Below are positions 10,837 to 23,246 of a stretch of 64,000 nucleotides of DNA, piece after piece. Position 1 is the first letter of the stretch, and each line of letters opens with the position of its first letter. The translations under genes and the position numbers were made by a program. Source of the stretch: Paralvinella palmiformis (taxonomy: Eukaryota > Annelida > Polychaeta > Terebellida > Alvinellidae); the NCBI GenBank assembly GCA_025642065.1, contig JAODUP010000065.1, positions 763,501 through 827,500 of the forward strand, read 5' to 3'. The notes under the pieces are model-generated. The model was given only the letters and a program-made list of their open reading frames with translations, did no database searches and had not been told where the DNA came from.

Positions 10837-12369
10837 TTTTAAAACCACCATATCACCTCATGAATACCTAGTAATGATCGCCAGTGTTTCTCTTGAAAGA
10901 ACTAAAACGTTATTGATAGAACAAGGTTGAGTAATCCCCTATCAGGTGATTATGGTAAAAAGTAAACGTATCTCATTATTTCACCCAATGTACAATTACG
11001 TTTTTCTATTTCCTTCGGTCCTTCTGGAACCGGATGTAAACGTTTCCAAACGTGAATAGCATCATTTTTAGACCAATCGTAATGTTTCTGGTACAAAAGA
11101 GGTAATTCGCCATCAGCCCATGATGGATGTAGTAAGGATCTTTCTTCAATATGGATGCGATCGGGAAACATTTTAGAAAGTTTATTTGCCGTTCTAACTG
11201 AGAAGTATCCCCACGCTCCTTTCATCTGTGGATCGTAATCCCTGTATCCGTTGTACCAAACACACATGAACGGCTGGTGGGGGGCGGCTATCATGATACC
11301 ATTAGCCAGTGATATTGAACTTGGTCGACCTAGCGTCAGTTGGATATCTTCTTCTTAAAGGATCAAAAGACTTTAGAACTATGACATCGGTATCCAGGTA
11401 TATTCCACCGTTCTCTGAAATTAAGGCACAGAAGAAATATAGGAAATGAAACGTATCATTATATTATAAACCAAATATCAGGAAATGGGTTCCTTCTGGA
11501 ATAGAATGAGTGATTGAACAGTTAATTTATTTCCCAAATAATAATATTAATAGCTAATTCATTTGAGCAACAGGTGACCTATAAGAAACTCAGTATAACT
11601 TTATAAGAAATATATTTATCCAAATTTGGTGCTCGATAGGGTTGAATCTTAAATATGCCCCAAGTGACATTGAAAAACTTTAATAATAGTGGTTCAATGG
11701 GTCACTAAAGCGTATTAAGTTAACTCTTTCATAGTAGAGTATGATTCATATTAGAAATATTCTTGTTCAGTATAAGAAGGTACAGCCGTGACTCACCAGG
11801 TTAAGAAGGCAAAAATCTGATTATATTTGTTCCTTGGTGCCCCGAAAAGCCACGTCACAGCCAAATCACCGTTATTTGTGACTAAGGTGCATTTATACCC
11901 AGTCAAAATATAATACTAAAACACTGTGGCACTTCTGTTATATTTAGTACGTTAACTGCCTGTCCCTGCTGTTATAAATGTTACAAATCCGACAAAAGGT
12001 AACCTAGTATTACATTTTGACGCGGTACAGATGCGCCTTGGTTACTCGTAGTAATGATTTAAGAGTGACGTTGCCAGTAACTAATATAAATAGATTATTA
12101 TTTTGTATGGATGATAAAACTAAACTAGAATCGATAGATCGAGTGATTGTGATGCGCCTTCCTTAATTTCATTGTCTCCTAATTTAAGTAGTTCGTTATC
12201 TAATGCCTATTCACCACACGCCTGATGTATGTTATCCCAAGCTCTGACACGAAGACACCGCCCTTACCCCCAATTGATGATCAAACATGTCTGAAGAAAG
12301 ACGCCTGAACTATGGATAATCTGTAGATTATATAAATAGAAGTACAATTAGTGGACTACCCTTAATATC

Positions 12370-12383
12370 ACACACACAACACA

Positions 12384-12465
<82 letters not shown>

Positions 12466-12478
12466 GTATATATATATA
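12370..12478. repeat. (CA)n-(TA)n compound microsatellite
   Basis: The run is mostly CA from about 12370 to 12452, then TA to about 12478. It lies inside the copy A intron. Confidence 0.9.
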
Positions 12479-12990
12479 TCAATCAAAAATTGTAATACGT
12501 CTGCCATATAACCTAAAAGAAATACGCTTTCTTATTTACATATGTTACGAATTAACTGTTATATCCATATTATATCAGTCTTTTTGTACATTGAATCTGA
12601 TCTAGACACGATGATCTTATGGTTTCTGATGTATATTCCTTACTTTTAGAGTGTTCATGATTATTTGATCCATTATGTAAATACTGACTAGGTCAGAAGA
12701 TGACGTTAATTCCTTTATTGTATTATTAGTATCAGCCTTGAAATAAACTCTGATAAGTTAAGTTCTACTAAGACTCCGTGTCGAAATTAACTATTTACTA
12801 ATATACTAAGTTACTCGTTCTGTAGCTGTACCAGATTGAGGATGTTGATACATTATATAAATGGGGACGACATTATGGGAGTTTTCTTAATATCACACAA
12901 CTATATAAATAACACCACCTTGTAATATCTGAAGTCTTAATACGTCTGCCATATGTTCTACAAGTAATACCCTTTCTCCTAGTAAATATT

Positions 12991-13182
12991 GGGCGCCTCC
13001 GTGGTGTAGCGGTAGCGTGCTGGACCACAGATCACTACCACCCGTGTTCGAATCCCGGCGTGGGCATATCTGAAGGTTGTTTCGTCTATCACTTCCTCTC
13101 ATTACCTTTGGAAGTCGCTCGGCCCATTTAGCCGACCTTGTGCACAAAAGTAGCCGTAAAATACCAATCATCATCATCCTTA
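12991..13182 (+). mobile_element. SINE family 1, complete, inserted in a coding exon
   Basis: A tRNA-derived head has a box A-like 'tggtgtagcgg' and a box B 'gttcgaatcc'. The conserved body is 'gggcatatctgaaggttgtt', 'tcggcccatttagccgacct' and 'tgtgcacaaaagtagccgta', and the tail is a short ATC repeat. It is flanked by the 8-bp duplication 'taaatatt' (12983-12990 and 13183-13190). The unoccupied site can be read in copy C near 26350, confirming insertion into glycosyltransferase exon 1. The transcription direction of the SINE is opposite to the gene. Confidence 0.93.
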
Positions 13183-14019
13183 TAAATATTCGATTTTCAG
13201 CCATGTCACGTAAAATACATTAGAAACATCCTCCAACATCCTAGTCCACCAAACACCATGATTTTCACTTATATTATAATCTCCATGAACAAATATGTGC
13301 CTCGGCTTGATCAATTTATCTGAACTTTTGAAACTTAAATAGTTCAAAAACGTGAATTTTATATTGCCAAAGAGTATATAATGAACAATGTTAGGAACGA
13401 GGAAGTTTTCTTTATCTTGATGTTCAATGTACTTCCTTGATATCAGCAAAGCATTAACTGTGCTACACTTTGTATGAATAACTGGAGTGCTGAATCGTGG
13501 ATATTCAACGGAGAATGATGTACCGTTAATTCCACATTTCCTCCACAGTTCTCTATCCTTGAAGATTGTCACATTTTTGTTTCTTTCGAATTCGTAAGAC
13601 GATTCATTACATTTATACGAGTAGGAACCGTTCTTCTTCTTCGTGTAATGAAGATAAGCTTGGCTGGGTTGCGGTGTATTGTGAAGATTATTACCAAATA
13701 CTTGCTGAATGTATTCCACGCCATCTACATATAATTTGGCAGTATATAACCAGAACAGTACACCAGAAAAACGACATACAGTTACTATGAAAAAAAGGCG
13801 GCTGTCCACAGGTCATGATTTACAACTAATTAAAAGGCGCTAATAAAAGTATTAAAGGTCTCATTCTAGGATAGGTAATCAATTAGAAATATTGACGGAA
13901 GTATTGACGGGACATCGGGAGGGTTATTAGTGCAACAGCTTTTTTGAAGAAATCAAATAGAAAATAGGATCATTTAAGTTCCAATTAATAAAGTGATTTA
14001 AAAATAAAATAATTACGCG

Positions 14020-14303
14020 GTGCCCTGCTATATATAATTACTTAGTAAAACCATTGATAGGACTAATTGTAGTTATTTAATATGTTCAGTTAATGAGAAA
14101 TGTAATATTATTGTTCATTAAAAACATTACAACAAACGGATATTGCAATTGTGCATACGCGATATTCAGACCCGTGGCAGTAAACAGCAGTGAATTGCAT
14201 GTACATTTTGATATACTTGTTAGAATTAGTCATTTTTGTAAAGATTCAAAACTTTATTTGTAAAATAGAGAGTACCATATCTCCTGTGCATTAATACTTG
14301 ATG

Positions 14304-14338
<35 letters not shown>

Positions 14339-14700
14339 GGTGATGATGATGATGACGATAATAATAATAATAATATTAATAATATGATATGATTACAACC
14401 CCCCCCGCTATTTGTTCTGTAGTACACGTAAAAGCGTGGGATGAGTCAATCAATCTTCAATACAAACTGGTCACATTTGGTGTATAACGTATTGTTCTGC
14501 TCAATATCGGTCGATGATAAACACTTATCGGAAGCTCTATGACTGCCAGGTGTTACCACACTGACAGCTTAGTGGATCATTGTATTATAAGTCAAATATT
14601 AGAAAATAGATTCATTCTGGTATGTAATGTGCGAGTGTACATGTTATTAATTACCCAACTAATGACATGTTTGGGTTATTTGTATAAATGTTGACCCCAA
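14020..14700. repeat. Segmental-duplication remnant upstream of copy A
   Basis: 14020-14170 matches 24590-24730. 14412-14570 is block X copy 2. 14571-14700 matches the intron next to exon 2 at 11450-11600 and also 25400-25550. Block X runs directly into intron sequence here, so exon 2 of this unit has been deleted. A (TTA)n run lies at 14303-14338. Confidence 0.65.
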
Positions 14701-15299
14701 AAGAATATAGTGCAACGTATTGAGGCCCTTGTTTGAAATGCGTGTTAATTTTTGGCGACCGTACTAAATGATTTATAATGGTCATCAGGGAGTGAAAAAG
14801 GCATGTCGCCATTTTTTCTTTGGCCATTAGTGACCTTGACCTGTTGTCTGAAATTCTCATTGGTTTTTGCCTGAATAACGTGTTTTATCGGGATTGGTGC
14901 CTACGATGTCAAAATGAAGCAACGTGATATTGCCTTAACACATACTTCAACTTTGTCCATATTGCTCTAAGTTAGGCCTACAACAATATTTTCTTTCAGA
15001 AAGTGTATCGTACAAGTATGCCTATGTACTGATGTATTTAGGTCTGGACACTGAAATAAAAACTACTTCAAAATATATAAGACTTTTCATTTGTGTGTTT
15101 AGGATATAGGTTATGGTTCATATCAGTTAAGCACATATTTCGTGCATGATAGTTAAGGTCTTAGAAATAGGAATTACGCGTTTATACTTACCATGGGGAT
15201 CAATAAAGTTGTACTCTACTCTCTGTGTGTACATAACAACTTAGAGATGGAGCCACAAGTAGCTGCAAACAAACGTCCCCAATAAACTGGTTTTAACAG

Positions 15300-15735
15300 G
15301 TGAATTCAGTGCCAGGAGCCAGATGTTCATGAACTAGTCAGTGAACCATCAATAGAAGCATAGAAAAGATTCCTCAATTTCATCCACGAGAGAGGAGAAT
15401 GTGGAAACGCCGAGTACCCACAGATTAGGAGACGACTAGGATATTTTACTGCCACTGATTTGAAAGCTATGAAAGCAAAATGGTACAGGACATGTTTTTG
15501 GTCCACATGTCACATTGGTCGCCTTGGGCCTGCGAGAGTTCGCCACGAGAAAGCCTATCAACAAGGGAACAGTTATTGTGGACAAGGGTGCATTCAGCTT
15601 CTTTGCAATTAATAACAGCGATTCCAATGAAAACACGCCTGGTAGGAAACGCATACCTCCTATGACTAAGCTACTACACTCAATCAACACCAGGAATCGT
15701 TCAATGGCCCTGAAAGACAGAACACAAGGAAGTTG
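15300..15735 (+). pseudogene. Decayed repeat-borne protein of unknown function
   Basis: Two plus-strand frames appear consecutive. The first (to about 15600) contains 'YPQIRRRLGYFTATDLKAMK' followed by 'KWYRTCFWSTCH', a Cys/His arrangement like a small zinc-binding segment. The second contains 'NNSDSNENTPGRKRIPP', which resembles the DNxDxNExTPxG pattern of a multicopy invertebrate protein family of unknown function. Stops and a frame change break the reading. Assignment to that family is from memory of its motif pattern only and is tentative. No termini of an element are visible. Confidence 0.35.
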
Positions 15736-15942
15736 AGGCTACACGGAGAAAAACTCAGATAAGATATTTCAGTTCGGTAATACATATACAAGTAACATTT
15801 GCTAAAAGCTATTAACCGAATATAAATAAGATAATATTATGATTAAAGGTTTAACGAATGAGCTGCAATGATACAACATATAGAGGATGAACATGATGAA
15901 GAATGAGTTTTGATTAATACATTGAATATTAATAATGTACTA

Positions 15943-16725
15943 TCACATTAAATTCAGTGAACATAGGGGGACAATTAAAAAAAAAAGCAAATAGGATTTG
16001 TTTACATTTATCAAACGCCTTCCAAATGCATTTAGATTAATAACTCGTTTAGTATCGTCATATAACTGATTCCATATTTGAGCCCCTTCATATCTCAATG
16101 AGTGCTTACCATACTGTATAGTTCTAAATATAGGCATCGTAAACCTAAATGAACCTCTGACATTATGAATGTCTACCTTTCGAACAAATAGTTCATGTAA
16201 ATAACTGGGTCCTATTTTATGAACAATCTTAAATAATTCAATCATTATAAGCTTGATCCCATGAACATACAGAAGAGGCTTGCAAGTCATATTTCGTAAT
16301 TATGCATAAGTAGATGAAACATCTTTTATAATATAGCGTAAAGCCCGCTTCTAGATATTTTCTCTTTCTTAATATCTGATATCTTGCAGAGATTCCCCAG
16401 TCGGACAGTAGTTAAAATAACGAAACATTCAAATAATACTTATTTTTCTCTCTCATTCAATATATTTGACAACCGACCGAGAGCATTTAATTGACGTCCT
16501 GCCTTTTTGCAGGTTGTTGATATATGTTCATTAAAAGTAAGTGTATGGTCAATGTGGATACCTAGCAGTTTGACTGAGGCCTCTCCCACAAGTATGACTG
16601 TTCCAGAATTTGTACCCTGCCGTGCACCAGACAAACAAGGGGGTTCAATGGTGTTACCACTTTTGCTAGTTTCAAGCCTAAGACAATCTTTGATGTCTAT
16701 AACTCACTCTCGTCACTTTTACTAA
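15943..16725 (-). mobile_element. 5'-truncated LINE, ORF2 C-terminal part
   Basis: 16725-16440 encodes 'KLLGIHIDHTLTFNEHIS' and 'CKKAGRQLNALGRLS', the segment after the RT catalytic site in jockey/CR1-type elements. 16290-15943 encodes 'SFRFTMPIFRTIQYGKHSLR' and 'YEGAQIWNQLYDD', the usual C-terminal end. A frame break separates the two. It is a distinct copy from the plus-strand LINE at 17598-20989. Confidence 0.8.
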
Positions 16726-17590
16726 ATGACTAGTTGTTATTTTAATTTTAATCGCCTTCCAAATAGTTTTTCTTTTCTTGGTTATTTTATATAAATACAT
16801 CAGGCGTAAATGAGTGATTTAGGTGAGAGATGGATTGACTGAGTGAGTGAGTTAACGAGTCAGTGCGTGTGCATCCGTGTTTATCATATTCGTTTTATGG
16901 TTTTCCTGTCACCTGAGCTCTATGTCAATTCGCTGCATTGTACAATGCCAGATGTTGGGAATATTTCACAAAAGTCGGACACTGAACCTGAAACAAAGTA
17001 TGTTTTCTTTCTTTATTCACTCAATCTCGTTCACTAACATAATCTCACTTTATAATAAAACACACAATGTATTGCATATTTGTATAATATTTTACTCTAC
17101 ACGCACCATCGCTCTGTATCTGTATGATATTGTTATTTTGTTTGTCATTCACCATGCGTATTAGAAGAGAGGTTGTTGGGGGTCCACTGACGGGCCACTC
17201 CGACGAGGCGAAGTATGTACATACAGATTTTTGTATGAGGTTGAACTGTTTTGTTGTTGTTGTTGAAACACAAAGGAGAGTTTGGGTTTTGTTTACTACT
17301 AATGTGCTCTGCTGTGCTGGTGGTGATATAATATATACCGTTTACGGCGTGGAAGTTACCGGAATATGGCATGAGCTCAGCTGACAGGTTAATACGATTA
17401 ATATGACTTGGTATTTCGGGCTTTCATTTCACTGTATATTGATGTAAATAGGATAATAATTCTTATGTATTCAGGAGTTCAATTTTTGCACGCTCTTATA
17501 TATGTACTATAGCAATAATTCGCTATTTTTTCTTCTTCTTCTATATAATCATTTAATTTTTGTTTATATTTGGGGATTCATAGACTCTGG
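16726..17590. other. No recognisable gene; possible LINE 5' region
   Basis: Several short open frames overlap on both strands without any motif. The stretch may be the 5' untranslated region of the LINE that follows. I see no promoter motif that decides this. Confidence 0.35.
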
Positions 17591-17597
17591 GTAAATC

Positions 17598-20500
17598 ATG
17601 GTTGACACGCTTAAAGATAATGAATATGATGAACGTCTTGAAGAGCAACAAAGGCTATTTAATAAGGAATGCGATTACTATGATATTGAGGACCTTGAAC
17701 ATGTCTCAATTAGTGGAAAACACGGATACAGTGTCATACATATAAATATTCAAGGTATTCCTAGCAAATTTGACCATTTGAAAATGATGCTTCATAGAAT
17801 TGAAGCGTATGGGAAAATATTTGATTTTATCCTATTGTTTGAAACGTTTTTAACTGACAAAAATGTACACGTGTATAATATCTCCGGCTACAATTTTATT
17901 TATCGAACAGGACCAATTCTAATAGGGGTGGTGTAGCGATGTACATCAAAGATGGTTTTGAGTCTTGCGAGAGGCCTGATATTTGCATCAATGTAGACGG
18001 AGAGTTTGAAAGTTTATTTATAGAAATCAAGTCAGTTGAACATAAAATCATTCTGAGAGAAATTTACATAATACCTGATACAAACGAGAAGACATCCATT
18101 GCGCGTTTTAATAATATATTATAAAAGCTTAATACTGAGAAGTGTGACCAAAAGTTTGATTTTGCCAAAATTAATACGAATAAAAATGCCTCTGATTTAT
18201 TTGACATATTCTATTCCCGAAACTTTATTCCAACGATTACTAAGGCAACGAGAATAATACATAGTTCAGTAACTATAATTGATTTAAAGGTAATAATAAT
18301 TTTAAAATGATTTCAGGAATATTGACTTGTAACATTTCAGAGCATTTACCGATTTTCACATTTACAACTAGGAAGAGAAAACACCAAGACATAGCACCTT
18401 TACAATTTAAATGTAGATCTATGTTGGAAACCAATATTAACAATATAATTACTTCTTTAACAGATAGTAATAGGGCTGTTCTTGATAATATGACATCCGA
18501 AGAGGGGTACAACTATTTTAGTGATATTTTATCTCAAGTGATTGACAAATTTGCACCTGAAAAAGAAGTAATTATTCATCAAAAGCACATCATTCGAGAA
18601 CCTTGGATGTCGTCGGGATTACTCAAATCATTAAATACAGAAATTAATTCCATAAAATTAAACGAATAGCAAAAGAAACCTATTATAGATCGCTGCTAGA
18701 ACGATAGAAAAATGATATACGTAAAACGTGGGGAGTAGTCAATAGTCTAATTGGGATAACGAGGAATAAAAATACAATAGCTGATAAATTTATTATTGAT
18801 GATAATGATGTAAATGATCCTGATGTTATATCAAATAGTTTCTGTAAATAATTTACTGAAATCGGCAAACAATTAGCGGATAAAAACCCAAAGGGAACTA
18901 AATCATTCAAAGAATATATGATAACTAATCCAAATGCCAATTCTTTATATTTAGTACCCACGAGTTCGGATGAGGTTTTACAGATTACAAATTCGTTGAA
19001 AAAGCAAAACAAAGTACTGGCCATGATGGTATTAGCACACGTTTGCTGAAACAAATACAATTTGCAATTTCTACTCCGTTGACTGTGATATTAAATAAAT
19101 CTTTAGAAAATGGCGAAGTTCCAGCATCTCTCAAGCTAGCCAAGGTAGTACCTATTTATAAGGCTAAAGAGAACTCTATCTTTAATGATTATAGGCCGGT
19201 ATCACTATTGCCATGTATTTCAAACAATTTAGAGAAGTTAATTCACAAGAGACTGTATAATTTCCTTATAAAATATAACATACGTACAAGAGTCAATATG
19301 GATTTCGTCCGAAACACAGCACAATAAATGCGATAACGGAACTTTGCTACAATATTGTTAATTCTTTTGAAAATAATCAATGTACTCTAGCTGAATTTTT
19401 GGACCTCTCCAAGGCCTTTGACACAATTAATCACCAAACACTATTGAACAAACTTGCACATTATGGTGTGAGAGGAGTGGCCTTGGAGTGGTTCAGCAAT
19501 TATTTGAAAAATCGCAAGCAATACGTTGAATATAAAAATTGTAGATCCCAAACCCAGGAAATTGTTTGTGGAGTCCCACAGGGATCAGTTCTTGGTCCAT
19601 TACTGTCCCTAATATATATAAATGATTTACCCATGTCGATAACGAGTAGCAAAACTATTCTATTTGCTGATGACACCACAGTATTTTATTCCCCTAACAA
19701 TCTTGCGTACCTGTATGACAGTTTAAATAATGATTTGAATATATTAGCAGACTGGTTTAGAGCAAATAAGCTATCTCTAAATACCACAAAACCAACTATA
19801 TACTATTCAGCAAGCACAACAAGACGATTTACACTGGAATTCATCAATTATATTTAAATGGGGACAACATTAACAAACTAGATTCAACGAAATTCTTAGG
19901 ATTAATAATAGATCAGCACCTAGAGTGGGATGAACATTTAAAATGTGAAGTAGTAAAATGGCCAGTGGAAGTTATGCCATAAATTCAGTAAAAAATATTT
20001 TGCCGACCACAATACTCAAAACCATGTACTACAGCAAGGTACATCTTTACTTACCATGTATTACAGCAAGGTACATCCTTACTTACCATGTACTACAGCA
20101 AGGTACACCATTACTTAACGTATGGATTACTTCTCTGGGGATCCACTTATAAACAAAATCGAAATCGTGCAAAAGCGTGCTATTAGGAGTGTGGCTAAGG
20201 CCAAATATAATGAACAAACACTACAGTTATTTATTTCGTTGAGTATATTAATATATTGAAAGATCTATTCAATTTGCAAATGGCTGTATTTATGTATGAA
20301 TATAATATGGATATTTTGCCATTGTGAGGCAATGCTTTACACGAAATGATGAGTTACATGACCAAAACACCAGAAAAAGTAGAGATCCTCATATTGTTTC
20401 ACGTATATCGTGTTTCATGTCTAATTGTTTTATTTGTCGAGCGCCAAAATTATGGAGCAATCTTCCAAATCAACTGAAGGAAGCTAATTCATCAAAAACA

Positions 20501-20911
20501 TTTAAGAACCAAGTAAAGCGTCATTACAAAACTACATCTTGAACGTCGTCTAAAACAGGATTTACCCAGGGTGGTTTCCAGGGTGGGTAGTTTATTGGGG
20601 AGGGGGGGTGATTAATTTATATCCAAATGTGTTTTATGTTAATTAATTTATAAGTAAAATGCACCTTTTGCTTGGCTGAAATGTTATAAATGTATGCACT
20701 ATATATGGTCTACCCGGCCTCCCAGTCTTGTAAATGAAACGTATTATAGACTCTTATTGTATGAATACTTTCTGTCTGAGAGGACACATACATTTATTTC
20801 TTAGGTATGATCATGAGATAGTTCAAAATGCACATAATTTTGTCTTGTGTAAAACTAATTGTATAATTGTATATTTGTTATCTGTACCATATCGAAATAT
20901 CTATCTATCTG

Positions 20912-20988
<77 letters not shown>

Positions 20989-20989
20989 G
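17598..20989 (+). mobile_element. Near full-length but dead LINE (endonuclease + RT)
   Basis: 17598-18350 encodes an apurinic-type endonuclease: 'SVIHINIQGIPSKFDHLK', 'FDFILLFETFLTDKNVH', and the terminal active-site motif read here as 'SEHLPIF' (normally SDHLP). 19043-19857 is the reverse transcriptase: 'YRPVSLLPCISNNLEKLIH', 'DLSKAFDTINHQTLLNKL', 'GVPQGSVLGPLLSLIYINDL' and catalytic 'FADDTTVF'. 20324-20542 gives the C-terminal 'CRAPKLWSNLPNQLKEA'. At least six stops or frame shifts break it, and 20040-20110 holds a local triplication. It ends in a (TATC)n run at 20898-20988, probably the 3' tail. It has inserted between duplicated copies of the glycosyltransferase cluster. Confidence 0.9.
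20898..20988. repeat. (TATC)n microsatellite at the LINE 3' end
   Basis: An almost perfect 4-bp repeat with one 'tctg' variant. Sequence immediately to its right matches the 3' flank of glycosyltransferase copy A, so the run sits at the insertion boundary. Confidence 0.9.
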
Positions 20990-21191
20990 AGGTGTTCAAT
21001 TGATAAATTAGATAATCATTCCGAACCATTTTATTACAGATTAGTCATCACATAGAGATAGATTCGATGCAAACTCGATTAGAACTTAGGTATGAAGCAC
21101 TGCTACATGCATAATGACAGCATCCAGTTACACTCTGAAATGAAGCTTCCTTAGAATGAAGAACATATCACATGATTCATAGGTAAGTGGA

Positions 21192-23190
21192 TTATGTCAA
21201 AAAATAAACATATCTCATTATTTCTCCCAATGTACAATTAAGCTTTTCTATTTGCTTCGGTCCTTCTGGAACCGGCTTTAAACGTCTCCAAACGTGAATA
21301 GCATAATTTTTAGACCAATCGTAATGTTTCTGGAACAAAAGAGGTAATTCGCCATTAGCCCATGATGGATGTAGTAAGGATCTTTCTTCAATATGGATGT
21401 GATCGGGAAAGATTTTAGAAAGTTTATTTGCCGTTCTAACTGAGAAATATCCCCACGCTCCTTTCATCTGTGGATCGTAATCCCTGTATCCGTTGTACCA
21501 AACACACATGAACGGCTGGTGGGGGGCGGCTATCATGATACCATTAGCCAGTGATATTGAACTTGGTCGACCTAGCGTCAGTGGATAGCTTCTTCTTAAA
21601 GGATCAAAAGACTTTAGAACTATGACATCGGTATCTAGGTATATTCCACCGTTCTCTGAAATAAAGGCACATGCAAAACATTATTATATATTTAGTAAAA
21701 AAAGTTTTGTGTTCGATGTATCTTCCTCTATATTATCAGTAGGGATATAGAGGAAGTGACACTAAGAATATATAGTCATTATGGGTCGTTGGTTCACCAA
21801 ATCTTCTTAACCATATACTTTTAAGCAAATATTTTTGTTCAGTGTAAGAACAGTTAAACATCACCGGCGAAAGAAAGGAAAACTTTGATTATATTAGCTC
21901 CTGGGTGATCTGAGAAGCCCCATTTTACTGTTAAATCACAAGTATTTGTGACCGAAGTGCATATGTACCTAGTCTAAATATAATACTAGGCTAGAATGTT
22001 GCACTTTTGATTTATTTGGCACGTTAAGATCCTGTCTCTGTTATACGTGATGTTAAAATGTGCCAAGTTATTATGTTTTAATAGAGAACACTAAAATCAA
22101 CCAGAATCGATAGTTAGCCTAGTAGTATGTTTTGATAAGGAAGTATGCGGCTTTGTGTCATGTACTAATGACTCAGACGTGACGTCACAGGGAACTAATA
22201 TAATGAGATTATTATTTTTAGTGCACCCTCAAACAAATCAGAATCGACAGTTGGAGTCTGTATGATGAACGTTTCTTAATTGTATTATGTCTAAGTTTAA
22301 GTAACTCGTTATCTAAGACCTGGTCAGGACATATATCTGTCGTATCTGATCGTAGACAGTGACATGAGCACACCGGCTTCATCTAAATTGTTTATCGAGT
22401 ACATTGTATTGTGTGTTTGAAGAAAGACCACCTACATATGGAATGTCCGTACATTATATAAATGGATACAAAATTATTGAAGTGCTCTTAATATCAAATA
22501 AATATGACCAACAATATTACCTAATAGTACATGAATCATTATTACGTCTGAAATGTATGCCACAAGTAATACCATTTCCTTCCCATCATACATATTTTAT
22601 CTTCTGCCATGGCACGTAGAAAACATTGGATACATCGTCTAACATCCTAGTCCACCAAGTACCATTATCTTCACTTATACTATAGATTCTATGAACAAAT
22701 ATGTACCTCGGCTTGATGAACCTATCTGAATTTTTGAAACTTAAATAGTCCAAAAAGGTGAATTTTACATTACCAGAGAATATGTAATGAACAGCGTTAG
22801 GTACGAGGGGGTGTCTTTGTCTCGACGTTTAACGTACTTCTTTGATATCAGCTAAATATTAACTGTCATACATTTGGCACGAATAATTGTAGTATTAAAT
22901 ATGGGATGTACAATCTAGAATGATGTACCGTTAATTCCACATTTGTTAGTTGTTTATTTTTGAAGATTGTCGTATTTTCATTTTCATTTCTTTCGAGTTA
23001 GTAATCTTGGTATTAAATATAGAATATACAACTTAGAATGATTAATTCCACATTTGTTAGTTGTTTATTTTTTAACGTTGTCTTATTTTCATTTATTTCG
23101 AGTTCGTAAGACGATCTATTACATCAATCATTCCTCAATCATTTTTGTTTGAAAAGCAAAGTTTATATTTGTACACGTTAGAGTCATAGG

Positions 23191-23246
<56 letters not shown>

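Larger units (their letters stand above)
10950..13809 (-). pseudogene. Glycosyltransferase (GT32/A4GALT-like) copy A, disrupted
   Basis: Exon 1 (13809-12919) has a hydrophobic N-terminus expected for a type II Golgi anchor, then 'NIVHYILFGNIKFTFL' and 'PRHIFVHGDYNISENHG'. Exon 2 (11414-10950) opens with 'ENGGIYLDTDVIVLKSFDP', which carries the DXD metal/nucleotide-sugar motif (DTD), and ends 'MRYVYFLP' before a stop. Such enzymes add Gal or GlcNAc to glycolipids or O-glycans in the Golgi. This copy is broken three ways. A SINE (12991-13182) with an 8-bp target duplication interrupts exon 1. One extra base near 11340, relative to copy B, shifts the frame just after the DXD motif. No ATG aligns with the start used in copy C; the frame begins at GTG. 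Removing SINE plus one duplication (200 bp) restores the exon 1 frame, so the insertion hit a coding exon. Confidence 0.85.

Noticed and set aside
12991..13063. tRNA gene suggested by box A and box B sequences
   Set aside because: The ends do not form an acceptor stem, and the sequence continues into a repeated SINE body with target duplications. The same applies to the other SINE heads and to 41470-41550.
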